From assembly GCA_009922615.1 (NCBI GenBank), contig RFVF01000018.1:1-64000 (forward strand): 64,000 nucleotides of DNA. Direction: 5' to 3'. The translations under genes and the position numbers were made by a program. The notes under the pieces are model-generated. The model ran no database searches. It was not told the origin of the DNA and saw only the letters and a program-made list of their open reading frames with translations. Below are positions 1 to 6,695 of the stretch, piece by piece (positions within the stretch are counted from its first letter, which is position 1; every line of letters begins with the position of its first letter). Origin of the DNA: Pseudomonadota bacterium (GTDB lineage Bacteria > Verrucomicrobiota > Verrucomicrobiia > Limisphaerales > SXTU01).

Positions 1-91
1 GACAACTCGGTGGACATGGCCTTCAGCTACCAATTCCTCGAGCACGTCCATCCCGACGACCACGAGGATCATTTCCGCACAGTGCGCGCGT
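1..91. repeat. Inverted copy of bases 987-1071 at the window edge
   Basis: Bases 1-85 are a perfect reverse complement of bases 987-1071, inside the methyltransferase gene (position i pairs with 1072-i). After base 85 one T is missing, seven further bases (gcgcgtg) agree, and the match then ends. Codons of the methyltransferase are therefore joined backwards onto the end of the neighbouring VanZ-like gene. A single-copy 85-bp fold-back exactly at a sequence end is the usual signature of a chimeric read or assembly fold-back. A genuine inverted duplication cannot be excluded from sequence alone. Confidence 0.9.
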
Positions 92-646
92 GAACGCGAT
101 GTTCGTCGGGTGGCCGGGCGAACCGCCCTGGGCACGCCAAAGCCGCAACTCCTCATCGTTCTCGAAATCGCCCAGCGAAGGAAAATGCTTCTGCCGCCAG
201 CGCAGCCCGCGCCACTCCTCGCAGGCTGGCCACAAGGCGATCACCAGCGTGACGACCAACGCGAACGCATGCCCACCGCGCCAGACCCATTTGTCCGTGC
301 GCCGCCAAGCCGCAATCCCCGCAAGCGACAGTGCGGCCCCGAGGCTGCCGTTGATAAAATCCGTCAGGCTCTTGGTCCGCCCAAAGTGGGGCTGGAGAAT
401 TTCAACCGCCCCGGCGAAGGAAGTCGCCAAAACGAAGGCCACCAGATACCGCCGCGAAACCGGTTGCACCCGGTCCGGCAACGCATAAAGCAGCGCCGCC
501 GCAAGCCAGCCGAGCAAGGGTAAATGCCCGACATCAAACACGTGGCTCCAGAAAGTGCCATCCACCCGCATGCGAATGGGCGCGAAGAAGGCGACCGTGA
601 GCGCGGCCAGCGTGAAGGCAAGCGTGAGGGTTTGGCGGAGTCTCAT
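23..646 (-). CDS. VanZ-like membrane protein, 3' end chimeric or truncated
   Basis: The reading frame begins at an ATG at 646 and encodes about five hydrophobic segments: near residues 8-24, 38-56, 66-84, 100-116 and 126-142. The LTDFINGSLGAALSL stretch is typical of the VanZ-like family, polytopic membrane proteins of mostly unknown role related to the teicoplanin-resistance protein VanZ. After the membrane part comes a soluble tail (FENDEELRLW and onward) that looks like the start of an extracytoplasmic beta domain. Only codons above about base 92 are native. The last ~23 residues are translated from the fold-back copy and should be disregarded. The true protein must continue beyond the window. 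The gene lies 17 bp downstream of the methyltransferase on the same strand. Confidence 0.6.
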   Translation of the reverse strand: MRLRQTLTLAFTLAALTVAFFAPIRMRVDGTFWSHVFDVGHLPLLGWLAAALLYALPDRVQPVSRRYLVAFVLATSFAGAVEILQPHFGRTKSLTDFINGSLGAALSLAGIAAWRRTDKWVWRGGHAFALVVTLVIALWPACEEWRGLRWRQKHFPSLGDFENDEELRLWRAQGGSPGHPTNIAFTRALCGNDPRGRRDGRARGIGS

Positions 647-663
647 GGCGCTCCGGCGGCAGC

Positions 664-1482
664 CTACTTGCGCACCAGCATCGTCACGCCGAGGAAAAGT
701 CGGCGGGAGAGCGCCTTGCGCAGCCTGACTGGCAGCGCGCCGACCAGCGCCTCAATGCCGAACGTCAGCCCGTTCCACAGCGGGCTCTGGCGGCACTTGC
801 CGAAGCGATAGGTGAACGCCTCGGAGAATCCGATCTTGCGCACAAGCGCGTTCATTTCGCGGTAGGTCCACTCCCTCAAGTGCATGCCCTCCGCCTCGTC
901 CGAGAACATGAACGAAGCATCGTGCGGACCGGAATACTTGTGCGGCGTGTCGAAGATGTAAACGCCGCCGGGCCGCAGCACGCGCAGCACTGTGCGGAAA
1001 TGATCCTCGTGGTCGTCGGGATGGACGTGCTCGAGGAATTGGTAGCTGAAGGCCATGTCCACCGAGTTGTCCGGCAGGTTTAGCGTGTAGCCGTCGTAGG
1101 TCTCGAAGTGGAAGTTCTTCGGCGCGTTTTGCTGGCCGCCGCTCTGGTCCGAGATGTCGAGCGCGATTACCCGGTCGACGTGCTGGCACATTTCGTAAGC
1201 CAGGCGGCAGTCGCCCGGCGCAATCTCCATGAACGTCTTAACGCCGGCCAGATACGGCCGGAGGATGTTCATCCGTGCGGCGACCGCGCGGCGGCTGTAT
1301 TCCTCCGTGTCGCGCCGCGTGAGGCGCGGATGGTCCGGCACGCGACGGAACAACTCGTCGTAAAGCTCCGCAAAAAGCGTCGTGCGCTGGGCGCGGGTGG
1401 AATTCATCAGCCGTCCGTGCAGGTCTTTCTCGACCTCGTATTGGCGACGCAGCGACTCCAGCGGGCGATTGTCTTCAGCCAT
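664..1482 (-). CDS. Class I SAM-dependent methyltransferase
   Basis: This is a 272-residue soluble protein. Residues 1-80 are helical and highly charged. The Rossmann methyltransferase core follows: motif I as EIAPGDC at 86-92 (a variant of the usual ExGxGxG), an acidic residue after strand 2 at D109, VDMAFS at 141-146, EHVHPDD at 151-157 and LRPGG at 169-173, a pattern seen in Methyltransf_11-type enzymes. The substrate cannot be told from sequence. The C-terminal ~80 residues are hydrophobic and basic, which could favour membrane proximity. It lies between rmuC (69 bp upstream) and the VanZ-like gene (17 bp downstream), all on the minus strand, so co-transcription is likely. Bases 987-1071 are the source of the inverted copy at the window start. 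Confidence 0.85.
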   Translation of the reverse strand: MAEDNRPLESLRRQYEVEKDLHGRLMNSTRAQRTTLFAELYDELFRRVPDHPRLTRRDTEEYSRRAVAARMNILRPYLAGVKTFMEIAPGDCRLAYEMCQHVDRVIALDISDQSGGQQNAPKNFHFETYDGYTLNLPDNSVDMAFSYQFLEHVHPDDHEDHFRTVLRVLRPGGVYIFDTPHKYSGPHDASFMFSDEAEGMHLREWTYREMNALVRKIGFSEAFTYRFGKCRQSPLWNGLTFGIEALVGALPVRLRKALSRRLFLGVTMLVRK

Positions 1483-1550
1483 GTGACGGTAATGTTGCGC
1501 GGAGTCTCCGGGGGCAGTGCGGAGCGGGCAAGTGATTTCCGCCGCCGGGG

Positions 1551-3071
1551 TCAGGCGGGCGGGCTGCCGGGACTGCTCCCGGGTGGAGGCCGCAACAAGT
1601 CGGGGATCGGTTCCACCTCGGCAAGGGCCTTGCCGCCGCTGGCTGCGCCCAGCTTGAGCACGCGCTCACCGCTGGGGCGCACCATCCGATCGTAGCTCCC
1701 CACGGCGTCGTTGTAGGCAGCGTTGGCGCGTTCCAAGCCATTGCGGATGCGCTCGAAGTGCTCGGCGAACTTGGCCACGCGGGTGAACAGCTCGCCCGCC
1801 GCGGTCGCGATCTCGCGCGCGTTCACGGTCTGCTCGTGCTGCTGCCAGCTCACACTCACGGAACGCAGCAGCGCGATAAGCGAGGCCGGGGTCGCGAGCA
1901 TGATGCGCCGCTGGGCCGCCCAAACGATGAGATCATGGTCGCCCTCCAGCGCCGCGCTGAAGAGAGATTCCGCCGGCAGAAAAAGCACCACGTAATCCAG
2001 CGCGTTGGGAAACTGCGCCGGGTAATCCCGCTCCGCCAGCGCTCGAATGGTGCCACGCAGCTTCTCCGCGTGGGCGGCGAGTGACTCCGCGCGTTTCGTT
2101 TCATCCGCCGTGCCCAGTGCGTGCAGGAAATCCAAGTCCGGCACCTTCGCGTCCACGATGATCAAGCGGTCGCCCGGCAACCGGACAACGAGATCGGGCT
2201 TCTTGTCGTCGGATTGCAACTGTTCGATGAAATCGCAGTGCGCACTGAGGCCGGCGGCCTCCACCACGCGGCGCAGCGTTTCCTCGCCCCACTTGCCCCG
2301 CGCTTGGTTGGAACTGAGCACGCGCCGTAGTTGCAGCGTCTCCGTGGAAAGCACCTGGCTCTGCTGCGCGAGCGAGTCCAAATGTTTCTTCACCTCGCCA
2401 AGTGCCGCCGACTGCGTCGTCTCGCTCTGCGCCAACCGTTGCTGATAGGTCTTCAACTGCTCTTCGAGCGGCTTGACCAACGTGGCGATGGCTTCCTGTC
2501 GCTGGGACAAATCGCCCTTCGCCGACTCGGCGAATTTGCCAAGCGTCTCGTTGGCGAGGCGGAGAAACTCCGGCTGCGTTTGCTTGAGCGCGTCAGCGCT
2601 GAGGGCTTTGAACGCCTCGCGTAGATCCGCCAAGGCTTTTTCCTGTGTCGCCCGCGCCTCCTGCAACTGCCGCTCGTGCCGCTCGCGCTGCTCAGTCAGC
2701 AGTTGGTTTGCGCTGGCCAACTGCGCCTGCGCGGCGGCGAGCTGGTGGCCGGTCTGAGTCAGCTTCAGCGCTGTGTCGGCGAGCTCCGCCTCCCGCAATC
2801 GCAGCGTGTCGCGCACTTGCTCGGCCTGCTTTTCGGCCGCGCTGTGGCGGGCCTCGCTGCCCGCCAACCCGGCGCTGGCCTCGGCGAGCTGGCTGCGGGT
2901 GCGAACCAGCTCCGCATCGCGATGCGCAAGTTGCTGGCGCAGCTCGTCTTCCAGCAAGTTCACCGTCAGCAACGGCGATTCATTGCGCTCACTCCGATAC
3001 CGGCTGGCGAGCAGCCAGCCAATGACGCCGCCCAGCGCGATGCCGAGCAGCAAGTAAAGCAGCGGATCCAT
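1551..3071 (-). CDS. rmuC: DNA recombination protein RmuC homologue
   Basis: The protein has 506 residues in the classic RmuC layout. An N-terminal membrane anchor (residues ~3-20, with a GVIGW core) is followed by a long coiled coil rich in Ala, Gln and Glu to about residue 240. A restriction-endonuclease-like domain follows, recognisable by NQARGKWGEETLRRVVE, DLVVRLPGDRLIIVDAKVP and the later DYVVLFLPAES segment. RmuC proteins limit inversions at short inverted repeats in E. coli and are thought to be nucleases. The ATG at 3071 directly precedes the anchor. The gene starts 15 bp after the stop of the MGMT-family gene, consistent with one transcript. The C-terminal ~25 residues are Pro/Gly-rich and not conserved. 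Confidence 0.93.
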   Translation of the reverse strand: MDPLLYLLLGIALGGVIGWLLASRYRSERNESPLLTVNLLEDELRQQLAHRDAELVRTRSQLAEASAGLAGSEARHSAAEKQAEQVRDTLRLREAELADTALKLTQTGHQLAAAQAQLASANQLLTEQRERHERQLQEARATQEKALADLREAFKALSADALKQTQPEFLRLANETLGKFAESAKGDLSQRQEAIATLVKPLEEQLKTYQQRLAQSETTQSAALGEVKKHLDSLAQQSQVLSTETLQLRRVLSSNQARGKWGEETLRRVVEAAGLSAHCDFIEQLQSDDKKPDLVVRLPGDRLIIVDAKVPDLDFLHALGTADETKRAESLAAHAEKLRGTIRALAERDYPAQFPNALDYVVLFLPAESLFSAALEGDHDLIVWAAQRRIMLATPASLIALLRSVSVSWQQHEQTVNAREIATAAGELFTRVAKFAEHFERIRNGLERANAAYNDAVGSYDRMVRPSGERVLKLGAASGGKALAEVEPIPDLLRPPPGSSPGSPPA

Positions 3072-3086
3072 GTGCGAAGAATGCGT

Positions 3087-3563
3087 TCAGGCCCGCGGCT
3101 TGAACAGCCGCTTCTCAAAGTCCACGACGAAGCAGCGTTTGCCCCGCAGGCGAAGCGTGTGACCCTCGGCCTCCAGCCGGGCGCGCAGCGCTGCGAGGCC
3201 ACCGGGATACTTCGGGTTCACTTCGCCCTCCAACTTGAGCGTGCGCCAGTAAGGCGTGACGCGCTTCGCCCCACCGGCCTCGGCCTCGGCGGCAGCGTGC
3301 GCCGCAATCCACGCGAAAATTCCGGTGGTGATCGGACAGGTGAAGTCGGTGCGATGCTGCGCGGCGAGGGCGTCACGCAGCTCGTTGATGGTGATGACCC
3401 GCCCCTTGGGCACGCGCTTCATCAACGCATCCACCTCCCGCGGCGCAGGGATGACGAACGTGCCCTCGCCCCAGCGTCGGGTTAGTTTGCCGCAGACTTG
3501 CGCAACCTTCGGCAGTCCTTTGCTGTCAGCGAGTTTCTCGCGCCAGGACTTCTTGGGTTTCAC
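3087..3563 (-). CDS. MGMT-family (alkyltransferase-like) DNA-binding protein
   Basis: The protein has 158 residues. The region VPKGRVITINELRDAL (51-66) followed by TCPITTGIF (75-83) corresponds to the winged-helix DNA-binding domain of O6-alkylguanine-DNA alkyltransferases. The canonical Pro-Cys-His-Arg acceptor motif is absent; the nearby cysteine is C76 in a TCPIT context, so methyl transfer is doubtful. A lysine/arginine-rich N-terminus and a basic C-terminal beta region (LRLRGKRCFVVDF) suit nucleic-acid binding. Proteins of this shape are commonly annotated as MGMT family. It sits upstream of rmuC in the same direction, so a DNA-maintenance context is reasonable. A long palindromic element lies just upstream of its start. 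Confidence 0.7.
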   Translation of the reverse strand: MKPKKSWREKLADSKGLPKVAQVCGKLTRRWGEGTFVIPAPREVDALMKRVPKGRVITINELRDALAAQHRTDFTCPITTGIFAWIAAHAAAEAEAGGAKRVTPYWRTLKLEGEVNPKYPGGLAALRARLEAEGHTLRLRGKRCFVVDFEKRLFKPRA

Positions 3564-3571
3564 AGCGCAGA

Positions 3572-3656
3572 GTTTATAAGGAGGGTAGGAAGGCAGGAAA
3601 GGAACGAAGGCTTCGGAGAAGATTCCAACTCCTGCCTTCCTGCCCTCCTAATAAAC
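3572..3656. repeat. Long intergenic palindrome with 27-bp arms
   Basis: Arms 3572-3598 and 3630-3656 pair over 27 positions with one G-T pair and one A-A mismatch, separated by a 31-base purine-rich loop. One arm is built on the phrase AGGAGGGTAGGAAGGCAGGA. It fills almost the whole gap between the RidA-family gene and the MGMT-family gene, both on the minus strand, beginning 9 bases upstream of the latter's start codon. It could act as a transcription attenuator or be a REP-like dispersed element. No T-tract follows either arm. Confidence 0.85.
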
Positions 3657-3664
3657 CCTCCTTG

Positions 3665-4045
3665 TCAGAAGTGGGCGATCACCTCGATCTCCACACTGGC
3701 CGCGCGCGGGAGGGCGGCGACTTGGATCGTGGAACGCGCCGGGAAATCGCCGGTGAAATACTGGCTGTAAACTTCGTTCATCCCGGCGAACTCAGCGAGG
3801 TTCGTGAGGAAGACGGTGCTCTTCACGACGTTGGCGAAGGTGAGCCCTTGGTCGTCGAGGATGCACTTCACGTTCTCCAGCACGCGCTGCGTCTGGGCCT
3901 TGATGTCGCCGGGGACGAGCTGGCCGGTGGCCGGATCGAGCGGAATCTGGCCAGCGCAGAAGAGCAGGTCGCCGACGCGGACGGCGTGGTTGTAGGGGCC
4001 AACGGCGGGCGCGCCCTTGGCGGGTTTGATGATGGTTTTAGTCAT
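3665..4045 (-). CDS. RidA/YjgF/UK114 family enamine/imine deaminase
   Basis: This 126-residue protein matches the family length closely. It shows the hallmark strings AVGPYNHAVRVGDLLFCAGQIPLDPATG (in two halves), a central TQRVLENVKCIL helix, and the C-terminal signature ARSTIQVAALPRAASVEIEVIA, in which the Arg after the Ala contacts the substrate carboxylate in RidA enzymes. These small cytosolic trimers hydrolyse reactive 2-aminoacrylate and related enamines produced by PLP enzymes. The start ATG at 4045 is well placed. It stands alone between a TlpA-like gene and the palindrome at 3572-3656. Confidence 0.93.
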   Translation of the reverse strand: MTKTIIKPAKGAPAVGPYNHAVRVGDLLFCAGQIPLDPATGQLVPGDIKAQTQRVLENVKCILDDQGLTFANVVKSTVFLTNLAEFAGMNEVYSQYFTGDFPARSTIQVAALPRAASVEIEVIAHF

Positions 4046-4102
4046 GCGCGGCAGAGTTAACCAGCGCCACGCAGAATCGCCAGAAAGAATTCCCGACCCC
4101 GA

Positions 4103-4927
4103 CTATTTCTTCGCCAGCGCCTTGGCCACCGCCTCTTCCAGTGCCTCACCGCGCAGGTTCTTGGCGATGATCTTGCCCTCGCCATCGAGGAGGTAGGTCG
4201 CAGGGATGGAGTTCACGCCGTAGGTGCCGGCCAGCTTGTTCTGCCAACCTTTGCCGTCGTAATACTGCGCCCACGTCATCTTCCGGTCGGCGATGAACTT
4301 GTCCAGCTTGGCGCGGTCGGAATCGAGGCTGATGCCGACAATCTCAAAGCCCTTGCCGTGATGTTTCTCGTAGGCCTTGAGCACATTAGGCAACTCGCCC
4401 ACGCAAGGGCCACACCACGTAGCCCAGAAGTCCACCAGCACCACCTTGCCCTTGTAATTCGCGATGGAAAGCGGTTTGCCCGCGAGGTCCTTTTCCTCAA
4501 AGTCCGGGAACTTCGCACCGACGACGAGCTTGCGCTGGATTTCCTTCGAGGCCTTCTGCGTCTCCATGCTCTTCAAGATTTGGTCCACAGCGGCGGCCGG
4601 CTTCGTGTCGGGGAAATCCTTCTTGAGCAGGGTGAGGAGCGGCAAACCCTTGGCCTCGTCGTCCAGCACTTGCAAATATAGCATCGCTTTCATCATCAGG
4701 ATTTGCGCCACATCGTCGGTCTTCTCCCCCTTGTGCGCGGCGAGGAGCTTGTCGAACTCACCAAAGTTCTCGGCGAGATCTTTCTCCGTGTTCTTGCCGT
4801 CCTTGAGTTTGGTTCTGATTTTGCCAACCAAGGTTTGTAATTCCTCCTTGGCATCACCCGCCTGGGCGAGGCTGGCGGACAGGAGCAACGAGAGGGCAAT
4901 GACAAGCAGGTGCAGGTATTTTTTCAT
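4103..4927 (-). CDS. Secreted TlpA/ResA-like thioredoxin-fold protein
   Basis: The chosen start (ATG at 4927) gives 274 residues with a clear signal peptide (MKKYLHLLVIALSLLLSASLAQA, cleaved after AQA). The frame is open much further upstream, but that part reads as shadow sequence of the DUF5069 gene. Residues ~24-130 are an all-helical charged domain. From ~135 there is an AhpC/TSA-like thioredoxin domain with the redox motif WCGPC and the cis-Pro region SIPATYLL. Such proteins act in the periplasm, reducing disulfides for example in cytochrome c maturation, which would suit the many c-type cytochromes encoded nearby. The electron donor is not visible in the window. Confidence 0.88.
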   Translation of the reverse strand: MKKYLHLLVIALSLLLSASLAQAGDAKEELQTLVGKIRTKLKDGKNTEKDLAENFGEFDKLLAAHKGEKTDDVAQILMMKAMLYLQVLDDEAKGLPLLTLLKKDFPDTKPAAAVDQILKSMETQKASKEIQRKLVVGAKFPDFEEKDLAGKPLSIANYKGKVVLVDFWATWCGPCVGELPNVLKAYEKHHGKGFEIVGISLDSDRAKLDKFIADRKMTWAQYYDGKGWQNKLAGTYGVNSIPATYLLDGEGKIIAKNLRGEALEEAVAKALAKK

Positions 4928-4992
4928 GGGAGTGCGTGTTGGCGAAGATGACAGCAGCCGGACGCGCTGGTGACAAGCGCTATTCCGAGGGG

Positions 4993-5424
4993 CTAAATCC
5001 GCTTTTCGTCCGCGTCGATGTAGTCCACGAAACACTGGAGGTCGTCGCGGTGGCCGAGGCCGGACTGTTCCTTGCGCATCTGCAAGCGGGCCCTCACGGC
5101 GGGATCGCCTTCGCGGCCGTAGTTGAGCACGGCTTGGTTGAACGCGGCCTTTTCCTCGGCGGATTTCTTCACGTGCTTCGCCACCCAATCGCAGACTTGC
5201 CCGTCCGTGATGGAGCCCTTGACCACGGCGATGAATTGCTCCGGCGCCAGCCCCGCAGCGGCGAGCCACTTCGCATCGAATCCCTTGTAGGCGAAGTTCT
5301 CCTGATAGTCTGCGTGCAGCTTGCCAGCCAGGTGCAGGCGCACCTTGTCCACAAAACGCGGCAGGTATGCCCAGCCCGCCATGGTTTCACGGGCGCTGCG
5401 CGGGAAGATGATGTCGTTGCTCAT
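4993..5424 (-). CDS. DUF5069 domain protein
   Basis: The 143-residue cytosolic protein begins FPRSARETMAGWAYLPRFVDKVRLHLAGKL (in two parts), a signature recognised from DUF5069, a small family common in Verrucomicrobiota and Planctomycetes with no known activity. The rest is helical, with FIAVVKGSITDGQVCDWV and a C-terminal DDLQCFVDYIDADE. No catalytic motif is evident. It lies 33 bp downstream of the TatD gene in the same direction and may be co-transcribed with tatD and sufE. Confidence 0.8.
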   Translation of the reverse strand: MSNDIIFPRSARETMAGWAYLPRFVDKVRLHLAGKLHADYQENFAYKGFDAKWLAAAGLAPEQFIAVVKGSITDGQVCDWVAKHVKKSAEEKAAFNQAVLNYGREGDPAVRARLQMRKEQSGLGHRDDLQCFVDYIDADEKRI

Positions 5425-5457
5425 GCGGCGGGCATTGTCAGTCTGTCCGCTCGTGTG

Positions 5458-6273
5458 TCAACCACGCGGCACCGATCCGAAGAGCCCCTGGAAGTTGGCT
5501 TCGATCTGCACGGCCAAAGTTTCCGTTGGCACACCGCGCAACTGCGCAAGGGACGCGAGCACTGCTGGCAGATTGGCCGGGTGATTGAGTGGTTTGCCCG
5601 TCGTAAGATCGGTGAGGGGGTGCAAGTTTGCCGCGTCCGGCAGCAATTGATCCGGCGCGTCCGTCTCGACAAGCAGGCGGTCAATGGGAACGTGCTTGAA
5701 CGTCTCGCGCTGACGCCCCTTGCGCTCGTGAATGAAATAACCAGGGAAACTGAAGTGTGCCCCCAGCTTCGCCAACGGAGCGACCATCTCCACCGGCCCG
5801 CCGTAACTGTGCAGCACGAAACCGCGTGCCGGCCGGGCGCTTGCCCGCAAGAGCTCCAGCATCCGCCCCCATGCTTGCAAGCAATGCATGCTCGCGGCGA
5901 GATTGCGTTCAGCGGCAATGCCGAGTTGCGCAAGAAACACCGCCTCCTGCCCCTCGTAGGCCAACCCTGGCTTCCACCGGTCCAGTCCGATCTCGCCCAC
6001 AACCGCGCCCGACGTGCGGTCCAGCCAGCCGCGCAACTCATCCTCCCAACGCGCCGTTCGCTCCACGAGATACCACGGATGATAGCCAAAGCTCGGCACC
6101 ACCAACCCGGGAAATCGCCTCGCCAACTCCGCCACTTGCGGCCAGTCCGCCTCGCACGAACCATTCACGACCATCTGCGCCACGCCCACCGCGCTTGCCT
6201 GTGCCATCAACTCGTCCTGCCGCCCGCCGAAGCGCTCGTCCTGAAGATGGTTGTGTGCGTCGTAAAGTTTCAT
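5458..6273 (-). CDS. TatD-family metal-dependent hydrolase
   Basis: The 271-residue TIM-barrel hydrolase carries all expected metal ligands: HxH at H7/H9 (DAHNHL), E94 in VVGEIGLD, H130 in ASMHCL, H155 in VLHSYGG and D205 in VETDAPD. TatD enzymes are Mg-dependent 3'-exonucleases or deoxyribonucleases acting on DNA or RNA in the cytosol. The length is normal. Its start overlaps the stop of the sufE-like gene by four bases (ATGA), indicating translational coupling in a sufE-tatD pair. Confidence 0.93.
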   Translation of the reverse strand: MKLYDAHNHLQDERFGGRQDELMAQASAVGVAQMVVNGSCEADWPQVAELARRFPGLVVPSFGYHPWYLVERTARWEDELRGWLDRTSGAVVGEIGLDRWKPGLAYEGQEAVFLAQLGIAAERNLAASMHCLQAWGRMLELLRASARPARGFVLHSYGGPVEMVAPLAKLGAHFSFPGYFIHERKGRQRETFKHVPIDRLLVETDAPDQLLPDAANLHPLTDLTTGKPLNHPANLPAVLASLAQLRGVPTETLAVQIEANFQGLFGSVPRG

Positions 6274-6695
6274 GGCTGGCTGGCGCAGGCTTCAGCGAAT
6301 GTCCGGATGCGCTCCCAGACCCGGGACAGCACGTTGCGCCGGTTGGCCGTGAGATGCTGGTTGATGCCGACTTGATCGAGGAAAACCGGGTCCATCGCCA
6401 GCACTTCCGCCGGCGTCGCTCCGCTGTAGAACTCACACAGCAACCCGGCCACCGCCCGCACGATCTGCGAATCGGAATCGCACCGAAATTCGCACCGGCC
6501 ATCCCGCAGCTCCGCGATCAGCCACAAGTTCGCCACGCAGCCCGGCACACGATGCGTCTCCGTGCGCCACTCGGCCGCCAACGCCGGCCGTAAGCGCGCC
6601 TGTTCCACCAGCCATTGCAGCCGCTGTGATGTAACGAATCTAAAAACTGTTGCGATCGGAATGGCAAAGTGGAGAGTTCCAAGCGTTGAAAGCAT
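6270..6695 (-). CDS. sufE: SufE-family Fe-S assembly protein (start uncertain)
   Basis: The conserved SufE core is present: HRVPGCVANLWL, with the sulfur-accepting cysteine, then GRCEFRCDSDSQIVRAVAGLL and the LTANRRNVLSRV helix. SufE takes persulfide sulfur from a SufS-type cysteine desulfurase; no SufS is encoded here. The longest frame starts at ATG 6695 and gives 141 residues. The first ~25 residues are not SufE-like, and a promoter-like TTGCCA...TAGATT pair lies inside them, so translation may begin later, perhaps at a GTG near residue 31. The upstream end overlaps the likely start of the divergent cytochrome gene. Coupled to tatD by an ATGA overlap. Confidence 0.82.
   Translation of the reverse strand: MLSTLGTLHFAIPIATVFRFVTSQRLQWLVEQARLRPALAAEWRTETHRVPGCVANLWLIAELRDGRCEFRCDSDSQIVRAVAGLLCEFYSGATPAEVLAMDPVFLDQVGINQHLTANRRNVLSRVWERIRTFAEACASQP

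Noticed and set aside
4928-5269. A 114-residue extension ahead of the TlpA-like signal peptide
   Set aside because: It overlaps the DUF5069 gene in another frame and would bury a good signal peptide.
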